Assembly (NCBI RefSeq): GCF_000685295.1
Contig: NZ_ARYL01000035.1
Location: 1 to 39,474 of the forward strand
Direction: 5' to 3'
Source: Hyphomonas oceanitis SCH89
GTDB lineage: Bacteria > Pseudomonadota > Alphaproteobacteria > Caulobacterales > Hyphomonadaceae
DNA: 39,474 nt
Numbering within the stretch: position 1 is the first letter of the stretch; each line of letters opens with the position of its first letter. The notes under the pieces are model-generated. The model saw only the letters and a list, made by a program, of their open reading frames with translations. It ran no database searches and was not told where the DNA came from. Shown piece by piece: positions 26,809-36,164 of this stretch. A program made the position numbers and the translations under genes.

Positions 26809-27201
26809 GCTTGCTCAAAATTAGGGCAGCAAGGCCGCAAGAGACAGCTAGATTTATTTCTTCTGACAATACCGTCAGTGCACAACCCCTTCAACGATAA
26901 AAGAAATATCAATAAGAAAAGCCGGTTTGAAGTGCTGCGAGACGCCGTCCTTTGCGAATGGCGCGACCTTCTCGGCGCCTAGGGCCTGCTCGTTCGCGAA
27001 ATACGGAGACGGGCTCGCTTTAGACGGATCCCACCTCGCGTCGTGTCATCCAACGCGAAAACGCGAGACAAGCAGGTCAAATGCACTGGGGCGCCCGAGT
27101 AGAGGAGCTTTGCCACCAAAACGAGAGAAGGGCTCTATTTGTCGAATGGTCTAGGCTTATTCCTAATGGACCTGTGCCCGGCGAAATAAACTTTAAAAAA
27201 G
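26809..27201. other. Intergenic stretch before the TonB operon; no gene seen
   Basis: About 390 bp between the IS6 relic and the operator-like site. A 75-codon open frame at 26927-27154 has low-complexity Arg/Lys/Ser composition, no recognisable family and no ribosome binding site, so I do not call it. The stretch becomes AT-rich towards the TonB-receptor gene, consistent with a promoter. Confidence 0.5.
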
Positions 27202-27232
27202 TTCATTATCATTAGAGTGAAGATTATTGACA
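27202..27232 (+). promoter_or_regulatory. Operator-like palindrome and possible -35 before the TonB operon
   Basis: TTCATTATCATTAGAGTGAA (27202-27221) is an imperfect palindrome: TTCA and TGAA outer arms, 6-nt spacer, right half GAGTGAA. The right half and geometry are identical to the perfect palindrome at 37716-37735 before the MFS gene. TTGACA at 27227-27232 could be a -35 element; no good -10 is seen. Control by the neighbouring TetR protein is inference. Confidence 0.5.
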
Positions 27233-27304
27233 GCGTGAGCGATTTGTTCTCCAACGGTTTCTGAAAAGCGCGACAAGCCGCTTTCATCAAGGGAGGATAA
27301 TCTA

Positions 27305-29581
27305 ATGACTCTACGTTCAATGGCGTCCGTATATGCGATTTCAATCGCTATTCTGGGAGCGCCCGCTTTTGCCCAACAGGTGTCGCCCGGTGATGAGGCG
27401 ACGAATGATTCGACCGTGGATGAGTCGCGTCAGGATACGATCATCGTGACGTCGACCCGCCGTGCCGAAAGCCTGCAGGATGTGCCGCTGGCCGTCACGG
27501 CGTTCCAACAGGAAGCCATGTCGGAAAAAGGCATCGTCAGTTATGACGGCCTTGCGCGCGAGACACCCGGTATCGTGCTGAACCAGCCGACCGCCAACTT
27601 CAACACAATCACCACGCGCGGCATCGCCACCAATGGCTATGGCGCCAACCTGCAGGCCGCAACCGCAATCTACATTAACGAGCTTCCGATCTCCTCGAAC
27701 GGCAACTCGACCATTCTCGACCCGACCCTCTTTGACGTGGAGCGGGTAGAAGTGCTGCGCGGACCGCAGGGAACACTGTTCGGCGCAAACTCGCTGTCCG
27801 GCGCCGTGCGTATCCTGACCAAGCAGCCTAACCCGAACAAGTTCGAAGCAGCCGCGCTGGTCGATCTCGGTGTGACGGATGGCGACGCTGTCCGCCAGCG
27901 GTACAACGGCATGGTCAACATGCCGCTCGTCGAAGACCAGTTGGCGCTGCGGGTCGTAGGCTTCTACCGCGATGAGGACGGTTGGGTCGACAATATCGGC
28001 ACAGGAATTGAAGGCGCGAACTCGCTGAAGGCAGTTGGTGGCCGTGCGCACCTGCTGTGGGAACCGACCAGTAATTTCGATGTTGGCTTGCTCATCATCC
28101 GCGAGGACAATGAACCTGCGGATTCCGCTCTCACCAACCCTGACCGAGGCGATTTCATTCGCAAGACGGACCGCCCCGACCTCTTCCAGTCCGACATGAC
28201 CAGCTACAATCTGACGGCCAACTGGGACATGGACTTCGCGACCCTTACCACTTCCTCGAACTACTCCAAGATCGACGGGAAGTTCATCGTCGACCTGGCG
28301 GGCACATTCGGTGGGGGCATTCCCTTCGCGCTTGATGCGGTCGGCCATGATGAAAACTTCGTCCAGGAAGTCCGTCTGTCTTCCGCAGATGGTGGAAACT
28401 GGGACTGGATCGTCGGCGGTTTCTACTTCAACAAGCGCCGTGACATTGACTATGACTATCGCTCTTCGCAGGAATTCCTCGATACGCGTGGCCTGACGGG
28501 CCTGCCGGATGAGTATTACTATCGCTTCAAGGGATACTTCGACGCCATTGAATCGGCGGCGTTCGGTGAGCTGACCTACCACTTCTCCGACAAGCTGTGG
28601 GCGACTGGCGGCCTGCGCTATACCGAAACGTCGGTGCAGTCCCACACTCTTGGCGGCGGCTACAACTCCAATTACCTGACGGCTGCATTGCTCGGCCTTA
28701 CCAACACAGCCCTGACGATCACACCGGTCACGGCAGCGGACGGCCTCGAGGTCGAAGCCGACAACGTGTCCTACAAAGGCAGCCTCTCCTACAAGCCGAT
28801 GGATAACCTGACGACCTATGCGTCGATTTCGACAGGCTTCCGTTCGCCGGTGGCGAACGCCCGCGCCGGCCTTGCCAGCGGGGTGGACCCCAACGACATC
28901 ATTATCCCGAACGGGGCGGATTCGGATAAGCTCACCAGCTATGAAATCGGCATGAAAGGTGCCTTTTTCGACCGCAAGCTGACTGCGAACCTTGCCGCCT
29001 ACTATATCAACTGGGAAGACATCCAGGTTCAGGCTAACCGCCTGTCCGACCAAGCGCAGTTCGCAACCAATATCGGCAAGGCCGTCAGCCAGGGCATCGA
29101 ATTCGAGATCGGATACTATCCCGGCAACGGCTTCAGCGTGTTCGCGAACGGCTCGCTCAGCGACACTGAAATCACGGACCTCACCGATGAGGAAGCCGCG
29201 ATTTCTGGGGCTGAAGAGGGTCTGCAACTCGCCATGCCTGACTTCCAGGGCGCCCTTACGGCCCGTTACGATTTCGCGATCAGTGACAAGGACGCATTTG
29301 TGAGTGCAACGGCCGCCTATGTGGGCGATTTCCCGGCCATGCTGCCGAATGTGCCGGGCAATCCGAACACACCGGCCCCGACCTTCGACTATACCGAGGC
29401 ATACACGATCGTGAATGCGCAGGCTGGTATCTCGAAGGACGACTGGAAAGTGGTGGCCTATGTCGAGAACCTGTTTGACGACAAGTCGATCACCTACGTC
29501 CACCCGGAAGGCTTCCTCGATAGCCGCTATGCCCGTGTGCGGCCGCTGACCGTCGGTGTACGACTCAGCTACGACTACTGA
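27305..29581 (+). CDS. TonB-dependent outer-membrane receptor
   Basis: A 758-residue beta-barrel that imports a substrate across the outer membrane using TonB energy. A signal peptide (SMASVYAISIAILGAPAFA) is cut at about residue 23. The TonB box region is DTIIVTSTRR at 43-52. The plug domain has LQDVPLAVTAFQQEAMSEKG and EVLRGPQGTLFGANSLSGAV, and the barrel ends ARVRPLTVGVRLSYDY with a terminal aromatic. AGGGAGG precedes the ATG. It resembles the receptors of sphingomonads and Hyphomonas that import hydrophobic or plant-type substrates rather than siderophores, an inference. It is the first gene of a tight operon: esterase after 21 nt, then overlapping ligase, then esterase. Confidence 0.95.
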   Translation: MTLRSMASVYAISIAILGAPAFAQQVSPGDEATNDSTVDESRQDTIIVTSTRRAESLQDVPLAVTAFQQEAMSEKGIVSYDGLARETPGIVLNQPTANFNTITTRGIATNGYGANLQAATAIYINELPISSNGNSTILDPTLFDVERVEVLRGPQGTLFGANSLSGAVRILTKQPNPNKFEAAALVDLGVTDGDAVRQRYNGMVNMPLVEDQLALRVVGFYRDEDGWVDNIGTGIEGANSLKAVGGRAHLLWEPTSNFDVGLLIIREDNEPADSALTNPDRGDFIRKTDRPDLFQSDMTSYNLTANWDMDFATLTTSSNYSKIDGKFIVDLAGTFGGGIPFALDAVGHDENFVQEVRLSSADGGNWDWIVGGFYFNKRRDIDYDYRSSQEFLDTRGLTGLPDEYYYRFKGYFDAIESAAFGELTYHFSDKLWATGGLRYTETSVQSHTLGGGYNSNYLTAALLGLTNTALTITPVTAADGLEVEADNVSYKGSLSYKPMDNLTTYASISTGFRSPVANARAGLASGVDPNDIIIPNGADSDKLTSYEIGMKGAFFDRKLTANLAAYYINWEDIQVQANRLSDQAQFATNIGKAVSQGIEFEIGYYPGNGFSVFANGSLSDTEITDLTDEEAAISGAEEGLQLAMPDFQGALTARYDFAISDKDAFVSATAAYVGDFPAMLPNVPGNPNTPAPTFDYTEAYTIVNAQAGISKDDWKVVAYVENLFDDKSITYVHPEGFLDSRYARVRPLTVGVRLSYDY

Positions 29582-29602
29582 TCCGTTTGGGGGAGAGGCG
29601 TC

Positions 29603-31306
29603 ATGCTTAGATCGAACAGGTCGCCGACTGAGGCGGCAAGCGGAAGGCATTTTGGGGCGGTGCTTGCGCTATTGTTCGTATCCGCCGCGTCTCTTTTGGC
29701 AGCAGGATGTGCAAGCGGATCTGCCGAGCCTGTCAGGAGCGTTGCCCTTGCGAACGCTCCTGTCGGTGCCATTCGTGGTACGACAGAGAAAGGCGTGTCC
29801 GTATATCGTGGCATCCCCTATGCTCTGGCACCCACGGGTGAGCGTCGCTGGGCGCCGCCCGTGTCGGTTCCGGACTGGGGAGAACAGCGCGATGCATTGG
29901 CGTTCGGCCCAGCGTGTCCTCAGCCGGAATCTCGGCCCGGCAGCATATATTCAACGGAGCTAGGCCCCGTTTCGGAAGACTGTCTCAGCCTGAATGTCTG
30001 GGCACCGGAAGATGCCATGAATGCGCCCGTATTTGTCTGGATCCATGGCGGCTCGCTCACAACGGGCGCGGGCAGCCAGGAAATGTATGATGGCGTCAGA
30101 ATGGCGCGCGAACAGGGCCTGGTCGTGGTCACGCTCAATTACCGTTTGGGAATTCTCGGCTATCTTGCGCATCCGGGATTAAGCGCTGAGTCCCCGCAGG
30201 GCATTTCGGGTAATTATGGCTTGATGGACCAGACACTGGCGCTCGAATGGGTGAAGCGTAATATCGCTGCATTCGGCGGCAATCCGGATAATGTCACGGT
30301 CGCAGGCGAATCTGCAGGTGCGCTCAGCGTTGTCCTGCTCATGACATCGCCGAAGGCGAAGGACCTGTTCGACAAGGCCATTGCGCAAAGCGCATACATG
30401 GTGACCATGGCTGCATTGAAGGAAACCGTAAATGGCCTTCCACCGGCGGAGTCTACAGGCGCGGAACTTGCGAAACGCATGGGCGCCTCAGACATCAAGG
30501 ACCTTCGCTCGATGTCGGCAAAAGACCTTGTATATAAGTCTGCCAAGGCAGGATTCTTGCCGTTTGCCGTTATCGATGACGTTTACCTGACCGACCAGAT
30601 GGTCGCGACCTTTGACAAGGGCGAACAGGCTCCCGTCCCCGTTTTGGCTGGCTTCAATGAAGGTGAGATCCGCTCCTTGCGGTTCCTCTTGCCTCCGGTA
30701 CCAAAGCCGGATGTTTACGAGGCCGCGGTGCGGAAGGGGTATGGTGATCTTGCCGAAGCATTCCTCGAGATCTATACCTCAGAGAGCCTGGAATCGAGCA
30801 TGCTCGCAACAACCCGCGATGCAATGTATGGGTGGTCTGCGGAACGTCTTGCGGCTTCGCAGAGTGCCTTTGGGTATCCGTCATACTTCTATTTGTTTGA
30901 CCATGGGTACCCGGCAGCCGATCGCCTCGGACTCCACGCATTCCATGCGTCAGAAATTCCCTACATGTTCGGAACGATCTCCGAAGCCGTCGCGCCATGG
31001 CCAGAAATACCGGATACGGAAGAAGAGAATGACCTGTCGAAAGCGATGATGGCGTATTGGGGGAGCTTCGCTCGCGACGGCCGTCCCGCCGCCCAAGGCA
31101 GCGCAGTGTGGCCGGCCTACGAAGACAAGGCCACTGGCATGGTCTTCGCTGACGAGCCGCAACCGTGGCCCATGCTTTCCCGAAACCGCTTTGACCTACA
31201 TGAGGAAGTGGTGTGCCGCAGGCGCGCTGCAGGCAACATTCCATGGAACTGGAATGTTGGAATCCTCTCTCCCCCTTTGCCGCCTAAGGATTCAAAATGC
31301 CAATGA
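29603..31306 (+). CDS. Lipoprotein type-B carboxylesterase (first copy)
   Basis: A 567-residue alpha/beta-hydrolase of the type-B carboxylesterase/lipase family that hydrolyses carboxylic esters. An N-terminal signal with lipobox LLAAGC places the lipidated Cys at 36, so it is membrane-anchored outside the cytoplasm. The nucleophile is Ser237 in VAGESAGALS, the oxyanion region is WIHGGSLTTGAG, the acid is a Glu in LAGFNEGEIRS (353 or 355), and the base is His448 in FHASEIPYMFG. GGGGGAGAGG precedes the ATG. The gene overlaps the ligase by 10 nt. A related esterase follows at 32907. Substrate unknown. Confidence 0.93.
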   Translation: MLRSNRSPTEAASGRHFGAVLALLFVSAASLLAAGCASGSAEPVRSVALANAPVGAIRGTTEKGVSVYRGIPYALAPTGERRWAPPVSVPDWGEQRDALAFGPACPQPESRPGSIYSTELGPVSEDCLSLNVWAPEDAMNAPVFVWIHGGSLTTGAGSQEMYDGVRMAREQGLVVVTLNYRLGILGYLAHPGLSAESPQGISGNYGLMDQTLALEWVKRNIAAFGGNPDNVTVAGESAGALSVVLLMTSPKAKDLFDKAIAQSAYMVTMAALKETVNGLPPAESTGAELAKRMGASDIKDLRSMSAKDLVYKSAKAGFLPFAVIDDVYLTDQMVATFDKGEQAPVPVLAGFNEGEIRSLRFLLPPVPKPDVYEAAVRKGYGDLAEAFLEIYTSESLESSMLATTRDAMYGWSAERLAASQSAFGYPSYFYLFDHGYPAADRLGLHAFHASEIPYMFGTISEAVAPWPEIPDTEEENDLSKAMMAYWGSFARDGRPAAQGSAVWPAYEDKATGMVFADEPQPWPMLSRNRFDLHEEVVCRRRAAGNIPWNWNVGILSPPLPPKDSKCQ

Positions 31307-32889
31307 TCGACGGTGCAATCCAGGATTATGCACTCACGCTCGACAAGTTTCTTGACCATGCCGCCAAATGGCATCCCCTGACAGAAGTTGTAACTGCACG
31401 CGCGGACGGCAGCATCGCCCGAACGGGCTATGCTGGCTTACGCGAGTGTGCCAAGCGCGTGACGGCCCTGCTTCATGATCTTGGCGTGAGGAAGGGCAGT
31501 CGTGTCGCCACGCTTTCATGGAACACACAGGCGCATATGGAGTGCTGGTATGCCGTAATGGGCATGGGCGCTATTTGCCATACGCTCAATCCGCGTCTTA
31601 CCAGCGAGCAGCTGGCCTGGATGCTCGGCCAGTCGGAAGCGGCGATATTGATCGTGAGCAGCGACTTGCAGCCGTTGGCCGCGAGTATCGTTCAAGGCGC
31701 CCCGGGAATAACGACTGTTCTGGTGATCGACCACCCTGACGGTGACGCGCTTGATGTCGTTGGTCTTCCGTATGCCCAACTTCTCGAAGATGCCATCGTG
31801 GGCAAGTCTGCCGATGTGCCATGGGGCGATTTTCCGGAAACGGCCCCGTGCGGCCTGTGTTTCACCTCAGGCACCACCGGCGCCCCGAAAGGCGTGACAT
31901 ATACGCATCGGGGAAATTACCTCCACACCTTGCGCCAGTTGCAGGCGGACGTCTCCGGAATGACATCGCATGATGTTGTCCTGCCGGTCGTGCCGATGTT
32001 CCATGCGAATGCCTGGGGTCTGCCGTTTTCCGCCCCTGCGACCGGCGCAAAGCTGGTCCTGCCAGGCCGTCATTCGGATGGCGAAAGTCTTGCCACGCTC
32101 ATCGCAAACGAAGGCGTGACGGTCGCGGTTGGGGTTCCAACCATCTGGACGGGGTTGATGGATTATCTTGATGCGAAGGATATGGATCTGCCTTCGCTGA
32201 AACGGATTATGGTGGGGGGGGCGCCAATGCACCCTGTGTTGATGCAGCGGATCGAAGACCGAGGCATCTGCGTCCAAACGACATGGGGCATGACGGAATT
32301 ATCGCCGCTCGGAACCGCTGCGCCACCAGGCGACGCACGCTCGCCCGAAACAGCCGGCCGGCCGGCAGTGGGGCTCGACCTGATGGTGACAGATCACACC
32401 GGCGAGCCACTCGATATTCAGCGCGGTCAGGAGGGACGACTCTGGGTGCGGGGCACGTCCGTCGTCTCGCGCTATTATGGGCAGACTGAGAGTGCCACAA
32501 AAAATGGCTGGTTCGACACCGGCGACCTCGCCGTTCTCAGCGAGGGCGGCCAAGTATTTATTACCGGCCGTTCCAAAGATCTTATCAAGTCTGGCGGCGA
32601 GTGGATCAATCCGGCAGAGATCGAGACGCTCGTATCACGGCTGCCCGAAGTGGCCCTTGCAGCTGTCGTCGGCCGCGCGCATCCAAAATGGGGCGAGCGA
32701 CCGGTGCTGATGGTCGAAATCAGGGAAGGATGCGAACTCAGCGATGAGGCGCTCCTTGCCGGGCTGACGGGCAAGGTGCCAAGTTGGTGGCTGCCTGACG
32801 AAATCATTCGTCTTGGGTCAATGCCGCTGGCAGGCACCGGCAAGATAGACAAGCATAGCTTGCGTGACATGTGCGTCGCATCGGCATGA
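31297..32889 (+). CDS. Acyl-CoA ligase (AMP-forming, AlkK-like)
   Basis: A 530-residue ANL enzyme, presumed to activate the acid released by the neighbouring esterases. TSGTTGAPKG starts at residue 190; GMTELSPLG, the DTGDLA block, KSGGEWINPAEIE and the Lys motif PLAGTGKIDKHSLRD are present. It is close in layout to the ligase at 1299-2912. Start at 31297 has AAGGATTCAAA before it; a second ATG at 31303 overlaps the esterase stop (ATGA), and either could be used. It sits between two esterases in one operon. Chain length or aromatic preference cannot be read from sequence. Confidence 0.93.
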   Translation: MPMIDGAIQDYALTLDKFLDHAAKWHPLTEVVTARADGSIARTGYAGLRECAKRVTALLHDLGVRKGSRVATLSWNTQAHMECWYAVMGMGAICHTLNPRLTSEQLAWMLGQSEAAILIVSSDLQPLAASIVQGAPGITTVLVIDHPDGDALDVVGLPYAQLLEDAIVGKSADVPWGDFPETAPCGLCFTSGTTGAPKGVTYTHRGNYLHTLRQLQADVSGMTSHDVVLPVVPMFHANAWGLPFSAPATGAKLVLPGRHSDGESLATLIANEGVTVAVGVPTIWTGLMDYLDAKDMDLPSLKRIMVGGAPMHPVLMQRIEDRGICVQTTWGMTELSPLGTAAPPGDARSPETAGRPAVGLDLMVTDHTGEPLDIQRGQEGRLWVRGTSVVSRYYGQTESATKNGWFDTGDLAVLSEGGQVFITGRSKDLIKSGGEWINPAEIETLVSRLPEVALAAVVGRAHPKWGERPVLMVEIREGCELSDEALLAGLTGKVPSWWLPDEIIRLGSMPLAGTGKIDKHSLRDMCVASA

Positions 32890-32906
32890 AACCACGGAGG
32901 CGTGTC

Positions 32907-34541
32907 ATGATAGCCGGTCTGAAAACATTGGCAGTGATCGCGCTAATGGCAGTTTCAGGATGTGTCCGTTCCGATGATGTGTACCCTGTTGCGGTTTTGA
33001 CTAATGGCGCGACCGTCAACCTGCGGCAGGGGCAGCTTGTCGGTGTGCGGGAGGGAGACCTGGAGGTCTTTCGAGGCATTCCCTACTCAGCTGCGCCGAC
33101 CGGGGAAGGGCGTTGGAAGGCACCATCGCCTCCGCCGAATTGGTCCGGTGTGCGCGATGCGACTGCTTTTGGCCCAAGTTGCATTCAGCCCGCCGTACCA
33201 GATCGCAGCCTATATTATGACCCGCCGCTTCAAACATCCGAAGACTGCCTGACCCTTAACATCTGGAAACAAACCCGTTCGGACAACGCACCGGTTATCG
33301 TGTGGATACATGGCGGGTCCCTACGGATCGGTGGCAGCGCCCAGTCTATGTATGATGGATCGGAATTTGCGCGCAGGGGCGTTGTGTTCGTTTCCCTCAA
33401 CTATCGCCTTGGCGCGCTTGGCTGGTTGGCGCATCCGGAGATGAACGCTGAATCGCCCGACGGCATTTCCGGAAATTATGGTTTGCTCGATCAGATCGCT
33501 GCGCTTGAATGGGTCAGCGACAACATATCGGTCTTCGGTGGCGACCCCGCAAATGTGACCGTAATGGGGGAATCCGCCGGGGCGCTTAGCCTGACCTATC
33601 TGCTGACAAGTCCAAAGGCGGAAGGTCTTTTTCAGAAAGCCATCATCGAGAGCCCCAATAGCAGGAATTTCCCGGAGCTCGGCCGAGCCGCCTATGGCGC
33701 GCGGCCTGCAGAGGAAATCGGTGCCTCAACGCTAAGTGCGATGGGGTTTTCCAGCCTCGAATCCGCGCGTGAAGCGACAGCGCAGGAAATCACGGACAAA
33801 GCAGGCCTGGCAGGATTCATACCGCAGGGCACGATTGATGGCGAAGTCCTTCCCTCGCAGATTATTGATTCATTCGACGGTGGTGCATTTGCAAATGTGC
33901 CAGTGCTTGCCGGGTTTAACAGCGGTGAAGTCCGCTCTCAACGCCTGTTCCTGCCGCGCAAGCCCGATGACTATGAAGCGGCGATCGTGGCGCGGTATGG
34001 TGCGCTTTCGAATGATGTTCTCGCGCTCTATCCGAGGGCAGATGTCGATGCGTCCATGCTGGCCACGCTGCGCGACGGGATTTACGGCTGGGCGACCGAA
34101 CGGATCGTGCGCAGGGAGACCGAGGCGGATCAGCCTGCCTTTATGTACGTCTTCGACTATTGCTATCCGAGTGCCGAGAAGGCTGATCTCTGTGCGTTCC
34201 ACGCGAGTGAATTACCGTTTGTTTTTGGCGCTCTTGATCCGGATAAGTTGTCACCTAACTGGCCTGTCCCTGATGGCGAGCATGATCATGTTGTATCCCG
34301 TGCGCTGCTCGATTATTGGACCTCCTTTGCGGCAACTGGGCAGCCTGAAAGCATCTCGGGTCCGGTCTGGCCTGTTTATGGCGGCGATCAGGCTTACCTG
34401 AATATCGGTCAGGAACTGGAAGTCGGTAACAATCCAATGCCGGGCATGTTCGAGTTGCATGAAGAGCTCGTGCGTCAGCGCAAAGCTGCCGGCGCGCCGT
34501 GGTTCCTTAATATCGGTCTCGGCGCGCCGCCATTGGAATAG
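32907..34541 (+). CDS. Lipoprotein type-B carboxylesterase (second copy)
   Basis: A 544-residue paralogue of the esterase at 29603. The signal MIAGLKTLAVIALMAVSGC has a lipobox (Cys19). The nucleophile is Ser223 in VMGESAGALS, the oxyanion region is WIHGGSLRIGGS, the acid is in LAGFNSGEVRS, and the base is His432 in FHASELPFVFG. The ATG at 32907 has GGAGGCGTGTC directly upstream; ATG 32886, which overlaps the ligase stop (ATGA), would give a longer positively charged signal and is a fair alternative. Two related lipoprotein esterases in one operon suggest a substrate with two ester types or a stepwise breakdown. Confidence 0.92.
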   Translation: MIAGLKTLAVIALMAVSGCVRSDDVYPVAVLTNGATVNLRQGQLVGVREGDLEVFRGIPYSAAPTGEGRWKAPSPPPNWSGVRDATAFGPSCIQPAVPDRSLYYDPPLQTSEDCLTLNIWKQTRSDNAPVIVWIHGGSLRIGGSAQSMYDGSEFARRGVVFVSLNYRLGALGWLAHPEMNAESPDGISGNYGLLDQIAALEWVSDNISVFGGDPANVTVMGESAGALSLTYLLTSPKAEGLFQKAIIESPNSRNFPELGRAAYGARPAEEIGASTLSAMGFSSLESAREATAQEITDKAGLAGFIPQGTIDGEVLPSQIIDSFDGGAFANVPVLAGFNSGEVRSQRLFLPRKPDDYEAAIVARYGALSNDVLALYPRADVDASMLATLRDGIYGWATERIVRRETEADQPAFMYVFDYCYPSAEKADLCAFHASELPFVFGALDPDKLSPNWPVPDGEHDHVVSRALLDYWTSFAATGQPESISGPVWPVYGGDQAYLNIGQELEVGNNPMPGMFELHEELVRQRKAAGAPWFLNIGLGAPPLE

Positions 34542-34553
34542 TGTGTTTACGGG

Positions 34554-36164
34554 CTATTCGTGACCGGCCTTGTTGGGCGGTGTGAATGTCATCTCCGTCT
34601 CGTACGTATCGATCCAGTTTTCCGGTGGGAGCGGCAGGGCGCGACTGTCTTCGGAGCGGCCAGCGGTGAAGGCAGGCTTTGGCTCGGCCGTGCGCACTTG
34701 CTCCAGCCAGAAGACGCCATCGTAAATCCCACTATTCCCGCGGGTTGCAACCCAGTCGATATCACCGTCCTGGTCCATGTCGACAGGAACGAAGACATCG
34801 TACATGCCGCGCACGCGCCGGGATATGTCGTGCCGCTCCCAGTGCTCACGGGCGTCTCCCGGATTTTCGAATCAGGCTATCCGGCCCACGCTGGAAGCTG
34901 CCGTGACCTGCGGACTGTCTTCTTCGCGCGACGCATCGGTGTAGGCGCCCCGTAATATATTGAGCCCGGAATAACCGCCCGTGATGGCATCAAGGTCGCC
35001 GTCGCCGTCAATGTCGGCGAGCCCAATGCCGGCTACGATGTCTGGCAATGTGTCGCCGATGCGGAAAAAAGTCCACGGCTCATCAAGCTGTTGAGGCTGT
35101 TTGAGCCAACCCAACCCGGCCACGAGCGGGCTTCCCGCAACCGGCTGGGGCGTTTCGTGGACAGCGACAACAAGATCCTTGCGTCCATCGCCGTCAATGT
35201 CGGCAAAGGCAGACTGGAAAGCGCTTGATGCGCCGCGCCAATCGTCCGGCACAGGCATTCCCGCTACGATGGTAATCGGGTGCGGTTTCACGGTAAAACC
35301 TGACGCGGTTCCGTTGCCGACTGTTTCCAGAATCGCCATTTGAAGATCGAGGCGCGCCGCGACAAGCACGTCCATGTCCCCGTCATCGTCAATGTCGATC
35401 GGCATGGCTGTATTGGGCACCACTTCCCGTGAAAGGACCTGTTCATGCCAGCTCGATTGGACAAGCGGGTCACCTTCTATACGAAAGAGTGAGGTCGGCC
35501 GCGCGGCGCTCGCGAGGGATGGATCAATGATGTCGGCGGCGCCCTTGTTCGCTGCGAGGACATCAAGATGCCCGTCCTGGTCCATGTCGGCCATGAATAC
35601 GCGCAGCCACGAACCCCGCCCTTGTGTGATCTTGGGGATCATCCGTGGCCAGGTTTCCTTGCGGGCCAGTTTCCCAGGGTTTTGAAGGTAGAGGAGATGC
35701 GCTTCTTCGCAGGCCGCGACCAGATCAGGCCAGCCATCACCATTGATATCACCGACCGCGACATCCTCTATCGCGCCAACCTCGTCGCCAGCTGCGACGG
35801 TGACATTGATCCATGTGTCGGCGTCACTAGTGCCAAAAGCGATGCGGAGGTGGTTGGAGTCTTCGTGCACTGAAACGATATCGAGGACCCCGTCGCCGTC
35901 AAGATCCGCGATGACAAGACCATCGCCGCCGCGTATGGCGGTCCCACCATTTGTCTGCTGATCATCAATCAGGTGCTCGCGCCAGGAAATATAGAGACCA
36001 TCCTTGGTGCGCGCTTGGCTCGGTGTGTCGCCGGCGGCCTGAGACGTAGCGCTTGTGGCGGCAAAGACGCGCGTCTCAGGTGTCTGGCAGTTGGTCACCA
36101 CAAGCAGGGCGGAGGCCATCAGGACTGGCCGAACAAACTTGGTATTCAGCATAATCTGTTTCAT
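34554..36164 (-). pseudogene. FG-GAP/VCBS repeat protein interrupted by one TGA
   Basis: The frame encodes a 536-residue exported protein if the TGA at 34872-34874 is read through; as written the first product ends at residue 430. A signal sequence (VRPVLMASALLVVTNC) may be a non-classical lipobox at Cys26. Seven Ca-binding-like D-x-D-x-D-G repeats are seen: DLDGDGVLD, DINGDGWPD, DMDQDGHLD, DIDDDGDMD, DIDGDGRKD, DIDGDGDLD and, after the stop, DMDQDGDID. The stop falls where W is expected in the family's WFENPG motif (SSVGRIA, stop, FENPGDA), so a TGG-to-TGA change is likely. Its ATG overlaps the MFS stop (ATGA). It converges with esterase 2. Confidence 0.85.

Noticed and set aside
26927..27154. 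A 75-codon plus-strand frame upstream of the TonB operon
   Set aside because: No ribosome binding site, low-complexity Arg/Lys/Ser composition and no family resemblance; more likely noncoding.
27341..29650. A 769-codon open frame on the minus strand opposite the TonB receptor
   Set aside because: The plus strand encodes an unmistakable TonB-dependent receptor; the minus frame is its high-GC shadow with Arg/Val/Gly-rich composition and no domain.
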